A stretch of 7,853 nucleotides of DNA from Alphaproteobacteria bacterium (GCA_023269645.1 JAHFPR010000093.1:1-7853), one strand, 5' to 3'. Shown: positions 1-5,296, counted from the stretch's first letter. Numbers and translations: made by a program. Notes: generated from the letters alone by a model not told the origin.

Positions 1-278
1 GCGGCATGATTCCCGACACCTCGCCACGCGCAGAAAGCCCTTTCAGTGCCAGAAATGCTGGCGGTGTCCTTACAAACAGTGCCGACTGGTTCAACCAACG
101 CTTCACTGCTCCCGGCTGGTACAACATCCACTTCAGTGCCAGCAGTGGCGACCTTTTTCTTGCAACCGCCTGGTCAGGCCCCGGTCGCCCCGGCGGATAT
201 AATTCCTGTGGCGAGGATTATTCCAATGAGCGCACCATGGATTACCGTGTGCGCTGGCAGCTGGGGCAGCCGTTATGA
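1..278 (+). CDS. 3' fragment of a pseudopilin-like protein (5' end outside window)
   Basis: The frame is open from the left edge (first full codon at 3) to TGA at 276-278, so only the C-terminal part, about 91 residues, is visible. The prepilin leader that would prove the family lies outside. Two things tie it to the next gene. The fragment ends in Y-R-V-R-W-Q-L, closely matching Y-R-A-K-W-Q-L near the end of the neighbour. Its stop also overlaps the neighbour's start (ATGA at 275-278), which implies one transcript and translational coupling. The fragment is rich in Gly, Ser and aromatic residues, with one Cys (in N-S-C-G), as expected for an exported globular domain. A pseudopilin-like role is inferred from context and the shared tail. 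It could instead be a different exported protein encoded in the same operon. Confidence 0.6.
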   Translation, partial: GMIPDTSPRAESPFSARNAGGVLTNSADWFNQRFTAPGWYNIHFSASSGDLFLATAWSGPGRPGGYNSCGEDYSNERTMDYRVRWQLGQPL

Positions 279-1105
279 GGTTTCAGGTTTTAACGCAACG
301 GGAACGCGGCTTCACGCTGGTGGAGATGAGCATCGTGATGACACTGATGGCGGTGTTCCTCATCGCGGCACTGGATATGGTGAAATCCAAAATGGAGCAG
401 GACAGGGCAGCCATCACCCGCGCGCGGATGGAAACCATCATGCAGGCACTGGAGAATTACGTGCGGCAGTATGGCAGGGTTCCCTGCCCGTCCAATCCGG
501 AAGGCTACCCGAACGACGATACCTGGAATGCGGGCGGGCAGTGGGGCAACGCGCAGATCGGCTTTGAGGCCACCAACATCCCGAATAACGGTGCCGGCTC
601 CGCCTGCAGCCTCGATGCAAACGATCTTCTGGAATATACCGGCGGCACTCCCACAGTTTTTGGAGGCATTCTGCCGTTCCACACGCTCAACCTTCCGGAA
701 ACCTATTCCATTGATGCCTGGGGCAACCGCTTCACCTATATGATGGATCAGAACATGGCAGATCCCGCCAAATTCATCAGCCCTGCGGATGCGGTAACCG
801 AAGGCTCCATTGAAATGAGAAACATCGGGGGGCAGGCATTGGAGGCATTTCCCGGCAACGGCACGAAAGCGGCTTTCGTGCTCATCAGCCACGGGCAGAA
901 CGGCTATGGCGCATGGCCGGTGATTTTCAGTTGCTGCGGCAATGCCGTGCGGCACGGCACGACCACGGCGCACTCCACTGAAATCACCAATTCCCAGCCG
1001 CAAGGCGGCATCGCCTTCCTGGGATGGGGCGGCGGCGTTGTTGACGACATCGTGATGTACCGCGCCAAGTGGCAGCTACCCTGCAAGAAAGGAGTGTGCC
1101 AGTGA
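275..1105 (+). CDS. Prepilin-type N-terminal cleavage/methylation domain protein (pseudopilin-like), six cysteines
   Basis: 276 residues. A short basic leader (M1-G12) ends in R-E-R-G, followed by F-T-L-V-E-M at 13-18 and a hydrophobic segment to about residue 33. This is the type IV prepilin/type II secretion pseudopilin signal: cleavage after G12 and the conserved Glu at mature position +5 (E17). The protein should be processed by a prepilin peptidase and sit in the inner membrane or a short periplasmic pilus. An amphipathic helix with I-T-R-A-R-M-E-T-I (47-55) leads to Y-G-R-V-P-C-P (66-72). Later come a D-x-W-G-N-R-F-T-Y block (147-155), I-S-H-G-Q-N-G-Y-G-A-W (204-214) and the tail D-D-I-V-M-Y-R-A-K-W-Q-L (257-268). 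Cys are at 71, 111, 220, 221, 270 and 276, so disulfides are likely. It is longer than a typical major pseudopilin (about 140-200). The ATG overlaps the previous stop, with GGGG at 263-266 as a weak ribosome site. No secretion ATPase or other machinery gene is in view, so the exact system is unknown. Confidence 0.88.
   Translation: MRFQVLTQRERGFTLVEMSIVMTLMAVFLIAALDMVKSKMEQDRAAITRARMETIMQALENYVRQYGRVPCPSNPEGYPNDDTWNAGGQWGNAQIGFEATNIPNNGAGSACSLDANDLLEYTGGTPTVFGGILPFHTLNLPETYSIDAWGNRFTYMMDQNMADPAKFISPADAVTEGSIEMRNIGGQALEAFPGNGTKAAFVLISHGQNGYGAWPVIFSCCGNAVRHGTTTAHSTEITNSQPQGGIAFLGWGGGVVDDIVMYRAKWQLPCKKGVCQ
1088..1094 (+). promoter_or_regulatory. Ribosome binding site that fixes a GTG start
   Basis: AAAGGAG lies 7 bases before GTG at 1102-1104, inside the last codons of the preceding pseudopilin gene. 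It supports GTG 1102 rather than the GTG codons at 1069 or 1096. Starting there gives a 4-base GTGA overlap with the upstream stop and a basic leader of normal prepilin length. Confidence 0.75.
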
Positions 1106-1905
1106 ACAGAAGGAAAAAAGTGAACAGGAAGAGTGGGCGCACGGGATTTACCCTGGTGGAAATGGCGGTGGCGATGACCATCCTCGCCATCGCCGCTGCC
1201 GGGGGGCTGGCTGCCATCAACCGCAGCAAGGAATCCGACAACATCCGCATCACCAGGGAGCGCATGGACACCATCCTCAAGATGCTGGACAGGTACTATC
1301 TTAAATACGGTCATCTGCCCTGCCCGGCAAACCCTACTGTTGTGCCGACCGACCCCACGTTCGGCAGATGGTACGGGACAGGTGTCGGCGTGTGCGACAA
1401 CCTCCTCCTGCACAGTGCCAACACCTATATGGGTGCTGTGCCCACCGGCCCGCTGGGGCTGGAACCGGACTATCTGCTGGATGGCTGGAAACGCATGATA
1501 GGCTATGCGGTGGATCAGAGCATGACCAACACCGGCGGAACCGCGCATATCGCCATTCAGAATGGCGCGGGTGCTTCGGTGATCCTGAAGCCGGATGCCA
1601 CGCCCGATCTGGCAGCAGTCGCCATTGTCAGCTATGGCAAGAACGGATGGGGAGCCTACCGCTTCAAGGGTGCGCGCATCCTCACCGATCCGGTTTCAGG
1701 CCGCAGTGCCGCGCAGCGCACGATGGAGAATTATAATGCCGCCGTGGACGGGGGCACAACCTTTGTATCGGGCGATATTTTCCGCCAGCTCGATCTTCGG
1801 GAAGCGGCAGGCGGCAACCCCGCCGGTACGACCACCGACCAGGTTTTCGACGACATCCTGGCCTGGCGCACCAGGGATCAACTGGTGAACGCTACCCACC
1901 ATTAG
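1102..1905 (+). CDS. Prepilin-type N-terminal cleavage/methylation domain protein (pseudopilin-like paralog)
   Basis: 267 residues from a GTG start. The basic leader (several Arg/Lys) ends at G15. F-T-L-V-E-M follows (16-21) with Glu at mature +5, then an Ala/Ile-rich hydrophobic helix to about residue 39. The body mirrors the upstream gene block by block: I-T-R-E-R-M-D-T-I (50-58), K-Y-G-H-L-P-C-P (68-75), D-G-W-K-R-M-I-G-Y-A-V-D-Q-S-M (127-141), S-Y-G-K-N-G-W-G-A-Y (177-186), and F-D-D-I-L-A-W-R (249-256) near the C-terminus. The two are therefore tandem paralogs that have diverged strongly. Only two Cys remain (74 and 98), against six in the upstream copy. It is expected to be cleaved by prepilin peptidase and to act as a minor pilin or pseudopilin. 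Which assembly system it serves cannot be told here. It is coupled to the upstream gene by a GTGA overlap. Confidence 0.87.
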   Translation: MNRRKKVNRKSGRTGFTLVEMAVAMTILAIAAAGGLAAINRSKESDNIRITRERMDTILKMLDRYYLKYGHLPCPANPTVVPTDPTFGRWYGTGVGVCDNLLLHSANTYMGAVPTGPLGLEPDYLLDGWKRMIGYAVDQSMTNTGGTAHIAIQNGAGASVILKPDATPDLAAVAIVSYGKNGWGAYRFKGARILTDPVSGRSAAQRTMENYNAAVDGGTTFVSGDIFRQLDLREAAGGNPAGTTTDQVFDDILAWRTRDQLVNATHH

Positions 1906-1917
1906 GATAAACATCTC

Positions 1918-2361
1918 ATGCCGAAAATCATCGCCCGCACCATCGCCATCGCCTGTGACCATGCGGGACCGCCGCTTAAAACGAAAATAAAAAAAACGCT
2001 GGAAGCGATGGGCGCAACCGTGCTTGATTTCGGCACGGACGGCACGGAATCGGTGGATTACCCGGATTATGCGGAAAAAGTCGTGCAGGCGATCCTCAAC
2101 GGCAAGGCGCAGATGGGTGTGCTGATCTGCGGCAGCGGCATCGGCATTTCCATCGCCGCGAACCGCCACCGGAAAATCCGCGCCGCGCTCTGCCATTCGG
2201 AAGAAACCGCCCGCCTCGCCCGCGCGCACAACAACGCGAACGTGCTCGCACTCGGCGCGCGCATCGTGGACGAACCGACGGCACTGGCCTGCGTGCAGGC
2301 CTTCTTCACCACAGAATTCGAGGGCGGAAGGCATCAGGAGCGCGTGGATAAAATGTCGTAG
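1918..2361 (+). CDS. rpiB: Ribose-5-phosphate isomerase B
   Basis: 147 residues, the usual length for RpiB. The cytoplasmic enzyme interconverts ribose 5-phosphate and ribulose 5-phosphate in the non-oxidative pentose phosphate pathway. Family marks are A-C-D-H-A-G (12-17, phosphate/sugar binding), V-D-Y-P-D-Y (46-51), the active-site loop C-G-S-G-I-G-I-S-I-A-A-N-R (71-83), R-A-H-N-N-A-N-V-L (102-110) and the C-terminal G-G-R-H-Q-E-R-V (136-143). Cys71 corresponds to the catalytic Cys of the E. coli-type enzyme (the mycobacterial type lacks it), and His104 to the ring-opening His. The gene starts 12 bases after the pseudopilin stop. An AGGA at 1904-1907 overlapping that stop can serve as ribosome site, so it may be read as the last gene of that operon. 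A run of eight A lies at 1989-1996 within the frame, which is intact. Confidence 0.95.
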   Translation: MPKIIARTIAIACDHAGPPLKTKIKKTLEAMGATVLDFGTDGTESVDYPDYAEKVVQAILNGKAQMGVLICGSGIGISIAANRHRKIRAALCHSEETARLARAHNNANVLALGARIVDEPTALACVQAFFTTEFEGGRHQERVDKMS

Positions 2362-2384
2362 TCCCCTGCATTTTACAGCAGAAC

Positions 2385-2951
2385 CTAATGCGCCCCCATC
2401 CAGCCGCAATTGGCGGGCTTTCTTCCCAGCCAGTCGCTTTCGCAGGGCACATCCGCACCCCATCCGTTCTTGCCCCATCCGGGCGCATCCAGCCCCTGCC
2501 ACATCGGAGGCTCCATACCGCTCTTTTTGGTGACGATGACATCGCCGCGCAGGTCACCCGGCTTGATATTCAGGTCGTGGGTGCTGAACACCCCCGCCGC
2601 GCGTTCGGGGTTCAGGGATTCTGCGGCAAGATAGCGGTTGATATATTGCCGGCAATAGTTGAACGCATCCAGCCACGCCTTGGAATAATTCGGGTTGGTG
2701 AGCAGGGTGGTATCCTGCTCGAACCTGTACCAGGTTTTGTACCAGTCGTTACCGTAAGCCGAAAGCCCGCTTTTGCAGCCATGTTCCCAGCCTTTTTTCC
2801 ATTCCGGCGGCGCATCTTCCGGAGTGGCATAGGGCATATCGTAAGGCCGTGGAAAGGTCGCGCCCAGGCTCTTGCAGCCTGTAATGGCAAGGATCAGGAT
2901 GATGGATAATTGTATCCAGCCCCATCCACTTCTATTCCGGTCATCCATCAT
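2385..2951 (-). CDS. Putative lipoprotein of the GWxxGC/YC family with C-terminal extension (fifth gene of the array)
   Basis: 188 residues from ATG at 2951-2949. A short N-region and hydrophobic stretch (about 11-25) end in the lipobox I-T-G-C with lipidated Cys26. The +2 residue is Lys, so the E. coli Asp+2 inner-membrane retention rule does not apply. The family core follows: T-P-E-D-A-P linker (43-48), K-G-W-E-H-G-C (53-59), Y-R-F-E-Q-D (75-80), N-Y-S-K-A-W-L-D-A-F-N-Y-C (88-100). Cys59 and Cys100 are 41 apart and probably pair. Unlike its four siblings it carries about 75 further residues, Gly/Trp-rich near the end, with another two Cys (170 and 182). The start is 4 bases after the preceding stop. 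A GAGG at 2962-2965 (10-base spacing) supports it, and a second ATG at 2948 is possible. The frame is open further upstream, but that part overlaps the sibling gene and would bury the signal peptide. The function is unknown to me. Confidence 0.82.
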   Translation of the reverse strand: MMDDRNRSGWGWIQLSIILILAITGCKSLGATFPRPYDMPYATPEDAPPEWKKGWEHGCKSGLSAYGNDWYKTWYRFEQDTTLLTNPNYSKAWLDAFNYCRQYINRYLAAESLNPERAAGVFSTHDLNIKPGDLRGDVIVTKKSGMEPPMWQGLDAPGWGKNGWGADVPCESDWLGRKPANCGWMGAH

Positions 2952-2955
2952 CTTT

Positions 2956-3312
2956 CTAGTGCCTCGCATCACGGTTCCAGTTCCACGCATACCAGCGGCA
3001 ATAGGCGTAGGCATCCCTCCAGGCGCGGTAATATTCATCATTATTGATGAGGGTCAAATCCTGCTGGAATCTATAGGCAGGCTTGTGATAGTGTGTGCCT
3101 CCGTACACACCCAGGCCGGTGTTGCAGCCTTCCTCCCAGCCCTTCCTGAAAAGGGGTGAGCCCTCCGGCGTATCGGCCAGCCCCCACGGGCGCGGCTTCA
3201 CCATCACCTGGTCGTAATAGCCGGTAAGCACATCGCCGACAGAGCCGGCTTCACACCCCGCAAGCGCACTGCCCGATACCGCCATCGCCATAACCATGAA
3301 AAACCGCCGCAT
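2956..3312 (-). CDS. Putative lipoprotein of the GWxxGC/YC family (fourth gene of the array)
   Basis: 118 residues. M-R-R plus a hydrophobic segment ends in the lipobox L-A-G-C, with lipid Cys20 and +2 Glu. The linker contains D-T-P-E-G-S-P (47-53), followed by the core R-K-G-W-E-E-G-C-N-T-G (56-66), Y-R-F-Q-Q-D (80-85) and E-Y-Y-R-A-W-R-D-A-Y-A-Y-C (93-105). Cys63 and Cys105 are 42 apart. The C-terminus is aromatic and basic. ATG 3312 is chosen because AGGGG at 3320-3324 lies 7 bases upstream, overlapping the stop codon of the gene before it, and because it gives a textbook lipoprotein signal. The gap from the preceding gene is 10 bases. It is predicted to be exported by Sec, lipidated and anchored in an envelope membrane, probably the outer one. 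The family is not one I recognise. Confidence 0.84.
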   Translation of the reverse strand: MRRFFMVMAMAVSGSALAGCEAGSVGDVLTGYYDQVMVKPRPWGLADTPEGSPLFRKGWEEGCNTGLGVYGGTHYHKPAYRFQQDLTLINNDEYYRAWRDAYAYCRWYAWNWNRDARH

Positions 3313-3322
3313 CGCATATCCC

Positions 3323-3640
3323 CTAGAAGAATGGCCGCCGCGCCGCCTGGAAAGCCCAGCGCGAGCAATAATCGAATGCATCTTTCCATCCCTTGTAGTA
3401 AATCGCGTTTTGCGCAAGGAGGGGATCCTGCCTGAATTTGTAATACATCTTGTACCACTGGTTCGCGCCTGCGGAAATGCCGGTATGGCAGCCGTCTTTC
3501 CAGCCATCCACGTAAAGCGGGGTATATTCTTTTCCGGGCGGCGGGCCTTTCTCCATCCATTTCGACCAGGGGGGTGTCGGGCTGCAGGCGCAGGCCAGCA
3601 CCAGTAGCGCGATCAACCCGGCGATGTTCATTTTCCGCAT
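3323..3640 (-). CDS. Putative lipoprotein of the GWxxGC/YC family (third gene of the array)
   Basis: 105 residues. A short N-region and a Leu/Ala-rich hydrophobic segment end in V-L-A-C, with probable lipid Cys17. A second Cys at 19 makes A-C-A-C an alternative cleavage site. A Pro-rich linker (P-P-P-G-K, 33-37) precedes the core: D-G-W-K-D-G-C-H-T-G (45-54), Y-K-F-R-Q-D (67-72) and Y-Y-K-G-W-K-D-A-F-D-Y-C (81-92). Cys51 and Cys92 are 41 apart. The start at 3640 sits 7 bases after the preceding stop. No strong ribosome site is visible, so translation may be coupled; an in-frame ATG at 3631 is an alternative. The frame is open far upstream, but that part is the shadow of the sibling gene. Exported envelope lipoprotein of unknown role. 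Confidence 0.82.
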   Translation of the reverse strand: MRKMNIAGLIALLVLACACSPTPPWSKWMEKGPPPGKEYTPLYVDGWKDGCHTGISAGANQWYKMYYKFRQDPLLAQNAIYYKGWKDAFDYCSRWAFQAARRPFF

Positions 3641-3647
3641 GGCATCG

Positions 3648-4007
3648 TTACAGCTTGTGGGTGTTAACGGCATCAATATATTCCGCGCAGTAAAGGAACG
3701 CATCCTTCCATGCCTGATAATACATCTTGTTGGTGCGTAGATTTTCATCCTGGCGAAACGTGAAGGCGCGGATGGATTTGTAGAAATCGGCGGCATATGC
3801 CTGCATTCCGCTTTCGCAGCCGTCCGTCCACCCCTGCTCGTATTCGTAAGGCCCTTCCGGCGGGGTGAGGTCGAGCGAATAGGGCTTGCGGGTATCGAAT
3901 GTGCCGTCCTTTCCCGTGCAGGAGGCGAGGAGAAGGGCGATGATGGATAATCGGATGATGGATGATCGGATCGCTTTCCCGTCGGCTCTTTTCCGTGCAC
4001 CCATCAT
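3648..4007 (-). CDS. Putative lipoprotein of the GWxxGC/YC family (second gene of the array)
   Basis: 119 residues. This member has the longest signal peptide of the set: a basic N-region (R5, K6, R7, K11), then R-S-S-I-I-R-L-S-I-I, then A-L-L-L-A-S-C with lipid Cys30. The two five-residue units are encoded by a 15-bp tandem repeat. The linker has T-P-P-E-G-P (48-53). The core is Q-G-W-T-D-G-C-E-S-G (58-67), F-R-Q-D (84-87) and Y-Y-Q-A-W-K-D-A-F-L-Y-C (96-107), with Cys64 and Cys107 43 apart. The start codon is well supported by GGAGG 7 bases upstream; a second ATG follows immediately. The gap from the preceding gene is 12 bases. It is expected in the cell envelope as a lipid-anchored protein. 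Function is unknown. Confidence 0.86.
   Translation of the reverse strand: MMGARKRADGKAIRSSIIRLSIIALLLASCTGKDGTFDTRKPYSLDLTPPEGPYEYEQGWTDGCESGMQAYAADFYKSIRAFTFRQDENLRTNKMYYQAWKDAFLYCAEYIDAVNTHKL
3939..3968. repeat. 15-bp tandem duplication inside a signal peptide coding region
   Basis: Two adjacent 15-base units, 3939-3953 (GATGATGGATAATCG) and 3954-3968 (GATGATGGATGATCG), differ at one base. On the - strand they encode R-L-S-I-I and R-S-S-I-I in the signal peptide of the second lipoprotein. Because 15 is a multiple of three, gain or loss of a unit keeps the frame and only changes signal peptide length. Confidence 0.85.
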
Positions 4008-4014
4008 CCTTTTT

Positions 4015-4019
4015 CCTCC
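4015..4019 (-). promoter_or_regulatory. Strong ribosome binding site of the second lipoprotein gene
   Basis: GGAGG on the - strand, 7 bases before ATG 4007 and directly downstream of the preceding gene's stop (4020-4022). It is the best Shine-Dalgarno in the lipoprotein array and suggests this gene can be translated strongly and independently. Confidence 0.75.
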
Positions 4020-4304
4020 CTAGATCGGTGCGGCATCAAGGAAATAGGTGCAGTAATTCGCCCCCGTGCGGTAGCCTTCGTAATATTGCTTGTCCTCAAT
4101 GCCCCGGTTAACATCCAGGGAAAAGGGGCGAGCCTGTAGCATCCCGCTGCCGATATTGCCGAGCGAGGAATTGCAGCCGTCGCGGAAGCCCACGCTGGCG
4201 GGGTCGTTTCCCTCCGGAAGATGCAACTCCGCGCGCGGCCCCAGCAACGCGCCGCAGCCGCTTAAGAGCAACACTGATCCCAGAATAATCCATCCTCGCC
4301 GCAT
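4020..4304 (-). CDS. Putative lipoprotein of the GWxxGC/YC family, divergent first gene of the array
   Basis: 94 residues from ATG 4304. M-R-R and a hydrophobic stretch end in the lipobox L-S-G-C with lipid Cys17 and +2 Gly. The linker is L-P-E-G-N-D-P (29-35). The core is recognisable but drifted: V-G-F-R-D-G-C-N-S-S (38-47), where Phe replaces the usual Trp, and Q-Y-Y-E-G-Y-R-T-G-A-N-Y-C (73-85), where Tyr replaces Trp. Cys44 and Cys85 are 41 apart, as in the others. This is the smallest and most diverged copy. GGGAG at 4314-4318 lies 9 bases upstream, and an extended -10 promoter lies about 37 bases upstream. Both favour this start over a TTG at 4379, which would lie upstream of that promoter. 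It heads the five-gene operon. The function is unknown. Confidence 0.82.
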   Translation of the reverse strand: MRRGWIILGSVLLLSGCGALLGPRAELHLPEGNDPASVGFRDGCNSSLGNIGSGMLQARPFSLDVNRGIEDKQYYEGYRTGANYCTYFLDAAPI

Positions 4305-4340
4305 CTGCTTACGCTCCCGTTTCAGGCCGCCAAAGCGTTT

Positions 4341-4349
4341 ATTATACCA
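4341..4349 (-). promoter_or_regulatory. Extended -10 promoter for the lipoprotein operon
   Basis: On the - strand this reads TGGTATAAT: a perfect TATAAT (4346-4341) preceded by the TGn extended -10 element. No good -35 hexamer is visible at 16-18 bases upstream, as is common for extended -10 promoters. Transcription would begin near 4334, leaving a leader of about 30 bases before ATG 4304. It lies in the 112-base gap between panC and the first lipoprotein gene, in which I see no convincing terminator. Read-through from panC is therefore also possible. Confidence 0.65.
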
Positions 4350-4416
4350 CAGAAATGTTAAGAAATCACTAAGGGGCAAGGGTTTAAGGATGATGCAGTC
4401 TCTTTCTCTTCAATCC

Positions 4417-5262
4417 TTACACCCTTACATTATCAATCAGCCGCGTATTTTCCAGCCACACAGCGGCGAACAGGCGCGCGGGAGTTCCGGGCTGCCAGCG
4501 GGGGCAAAGCTGCAAATCCCCGGCATGGCGAAGCTCCAGGTAATCTACGCGGAAACCTTTGTTTTCCAAGGATTTCCCGGCTTCCTCCAGAATATGCTCC
4601 ACGGTTCCCGGTTCCGCAGGGATGCGCTGCGCCGCCTGGTGCAGCGTGGCGTGGATTTCCGGAGCAAGCGCACGTTCCTGAGGGGCGAGGTAAGCGTTGC
4701 GGGAGGAAAGTGCCAGCCCGTCTGGTGCGCGGATAATCGGCGCGCCGAGGATGGTGGTTTCCGGGTGATGGATCGCCGCCACGGCGCGAATAATGGCAAG
4801 CTGCTGGTAATCCTTCTCGCCGAACACCGCCACATCCGGCCTCACGCAATCGAACAGCCGCATCACCACCGTGGCGACTCCGTCGAAATGCCCCGGCCTG
4901 TGCGCCCCGCACAGCACCGCAGCAAGCGATTCCGGCGCGCGTATATCCACCGCCGCGCCCTCCGGATAAATATCCGCCACGGAGGGAAACCAGGCGATGT
5001 CCGCCCCGGCTTTTTCCAGCATGGCCGCATCCGCCGCCTCATCACGAGGATAGCGGGTGAAATCCTCCCCCGGTGCGAACTGCGTGGGGTTGACGAACAC
5101 GCTCGCCACCACCGCATCCGCCGCTTCCCGCGCGCTCGCCACCAGCGAAAGATGCCCCGCGTGCAGTGCCCCCATCGTCGGCACGAAGCCGATGCGGTGC
5201 TTTCCGCCCTTCAGCGCATCTATCGCTTGTGTTAGTGCCGCGCGATTCCGTATAACTTCCAT
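4417..5262 (-). CDS. panC: Pantothenate synthetase (pantoate--beta-alanine ligase)
   Basis: The cytoplasmic enzyme joins pantoate and beta-alanine using ATP, via pantoyl-adenylate, to make pantothenate (vitamin B5, coenzyme A precursor). The start at 5262 gives 281 residues and puts the first active-site His at position 34, the same position as I recall for E. coli PanC. An in-frame ATG at 5274 would add four residues and cannot be excluded. Family marks: F-V-P-T-M-G-A-L-H-A-G-H (26-37, HIGH-type nucleotide motif), V-N-P-T-Q-F (57-62), C-G-A-H-R-P-G-H-F-D-G-V (118-129), F-G-E-K-D-Y-Q-Q-L (147-155) and P-D-G-L-A-L-S-S-R-N (180-189, KMSKS-like). All key motifs are intact. No panB is present in the window. 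The gene is divergent from zapE and lies just upstream of the lipoprotein operon on the same strand. Confidence 0.96.
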   Translation of the reverse strand: MEVIRNRAALTQAIDALKGGKHRIGFVPTMGALHAGHLSLVASAREAADAVVASVFVNPTQFAPGEDFTRYPRDEAADAAMLEKAGADIAWFPSVADIYPEGAAVDIRAPESLAAVLCGAHRPGHFDGVATVVMRLFDCVRPDVAVFGEKDYQQLAIIRAVAAIHHPETTILGAPIIRAPDGLALSSRNAYLAPQERALAPEIHATLHQAAQRIPAEPGTVEHILEEAGKSLENKGFRVDYLELRHAGDLQLCPRWQPGTPARLFAAVWLENTRLIDNVRV

Positions 5263-5267
5263 AGAGG

Positions 5268-5296
5268 TTCCCATCTGCGATCCGTGTAACTATACT
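5268..5296 (+). promoter_or_regulatory. Putative zapE promoter placing transcription start at or near the ATG
   Basis: TATACT at 5291-5296 is a good -10 box. TTCCCA at 5268-5273, 17 bases upstream, matches four of six bases of the TTGACA -35. The expected start point is about 5303-5304, the zapE ATG itself, and no Shine-Dalgarno precedes that ATG. The opposite strand has a possible -10 for panC, TATAGT, at 5294-5289. The two divergent promoters would then share the same bases. This is a motif reading only. Confidence 0.4.

Noticed and set aside
1069..1101. Upstream GTG starts (1069, 1096) for the second complete pseudopilin
   Set aside because: They would lie within the previous gene without a well-placed ribosome site. 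GTG 1102 has AAAGGAG at 7 bases and gives a stop/start overlap.
1989..1996. Run of eight A inside rpiB as a phase-variation tract
   Set aside because: The frame is intact and the run encodes ordinary Lys residues in a helix. A housekeeping enzyme is an unlikely phase-variable target.
2362..2384. Possible terminator between rpiB and the lipoprotein array
   Set aside because: The only inverted match is a few bases around a short TTTTA, too weak to support a hairpin terminator.
1696..2502. A 268-codon open frame on the - strand across the pseudopilin end and rpiB
   Set aside because: It spans two unrelated sense genes and an intergenic gap. The translation is His/Arg/Gly-rich with no signal or domain.
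2388..2909. A 173-codon + strand frame opposite the last lipoprotein gene
   Set aside because: The opposite strand has a lipobox and the conserved family core shared by four neighbours, and this frame has neither.
4090..5235. A 381-codon open frame on the + strand across the lipoprotein promoter and panC
   Set aside because: It lies antisense to panC, whose catalytic motifs are all present on the other strand. Its product is Arg/His-rich and low in recognisable domains, as expected for a shadow in GC-rich DNA.
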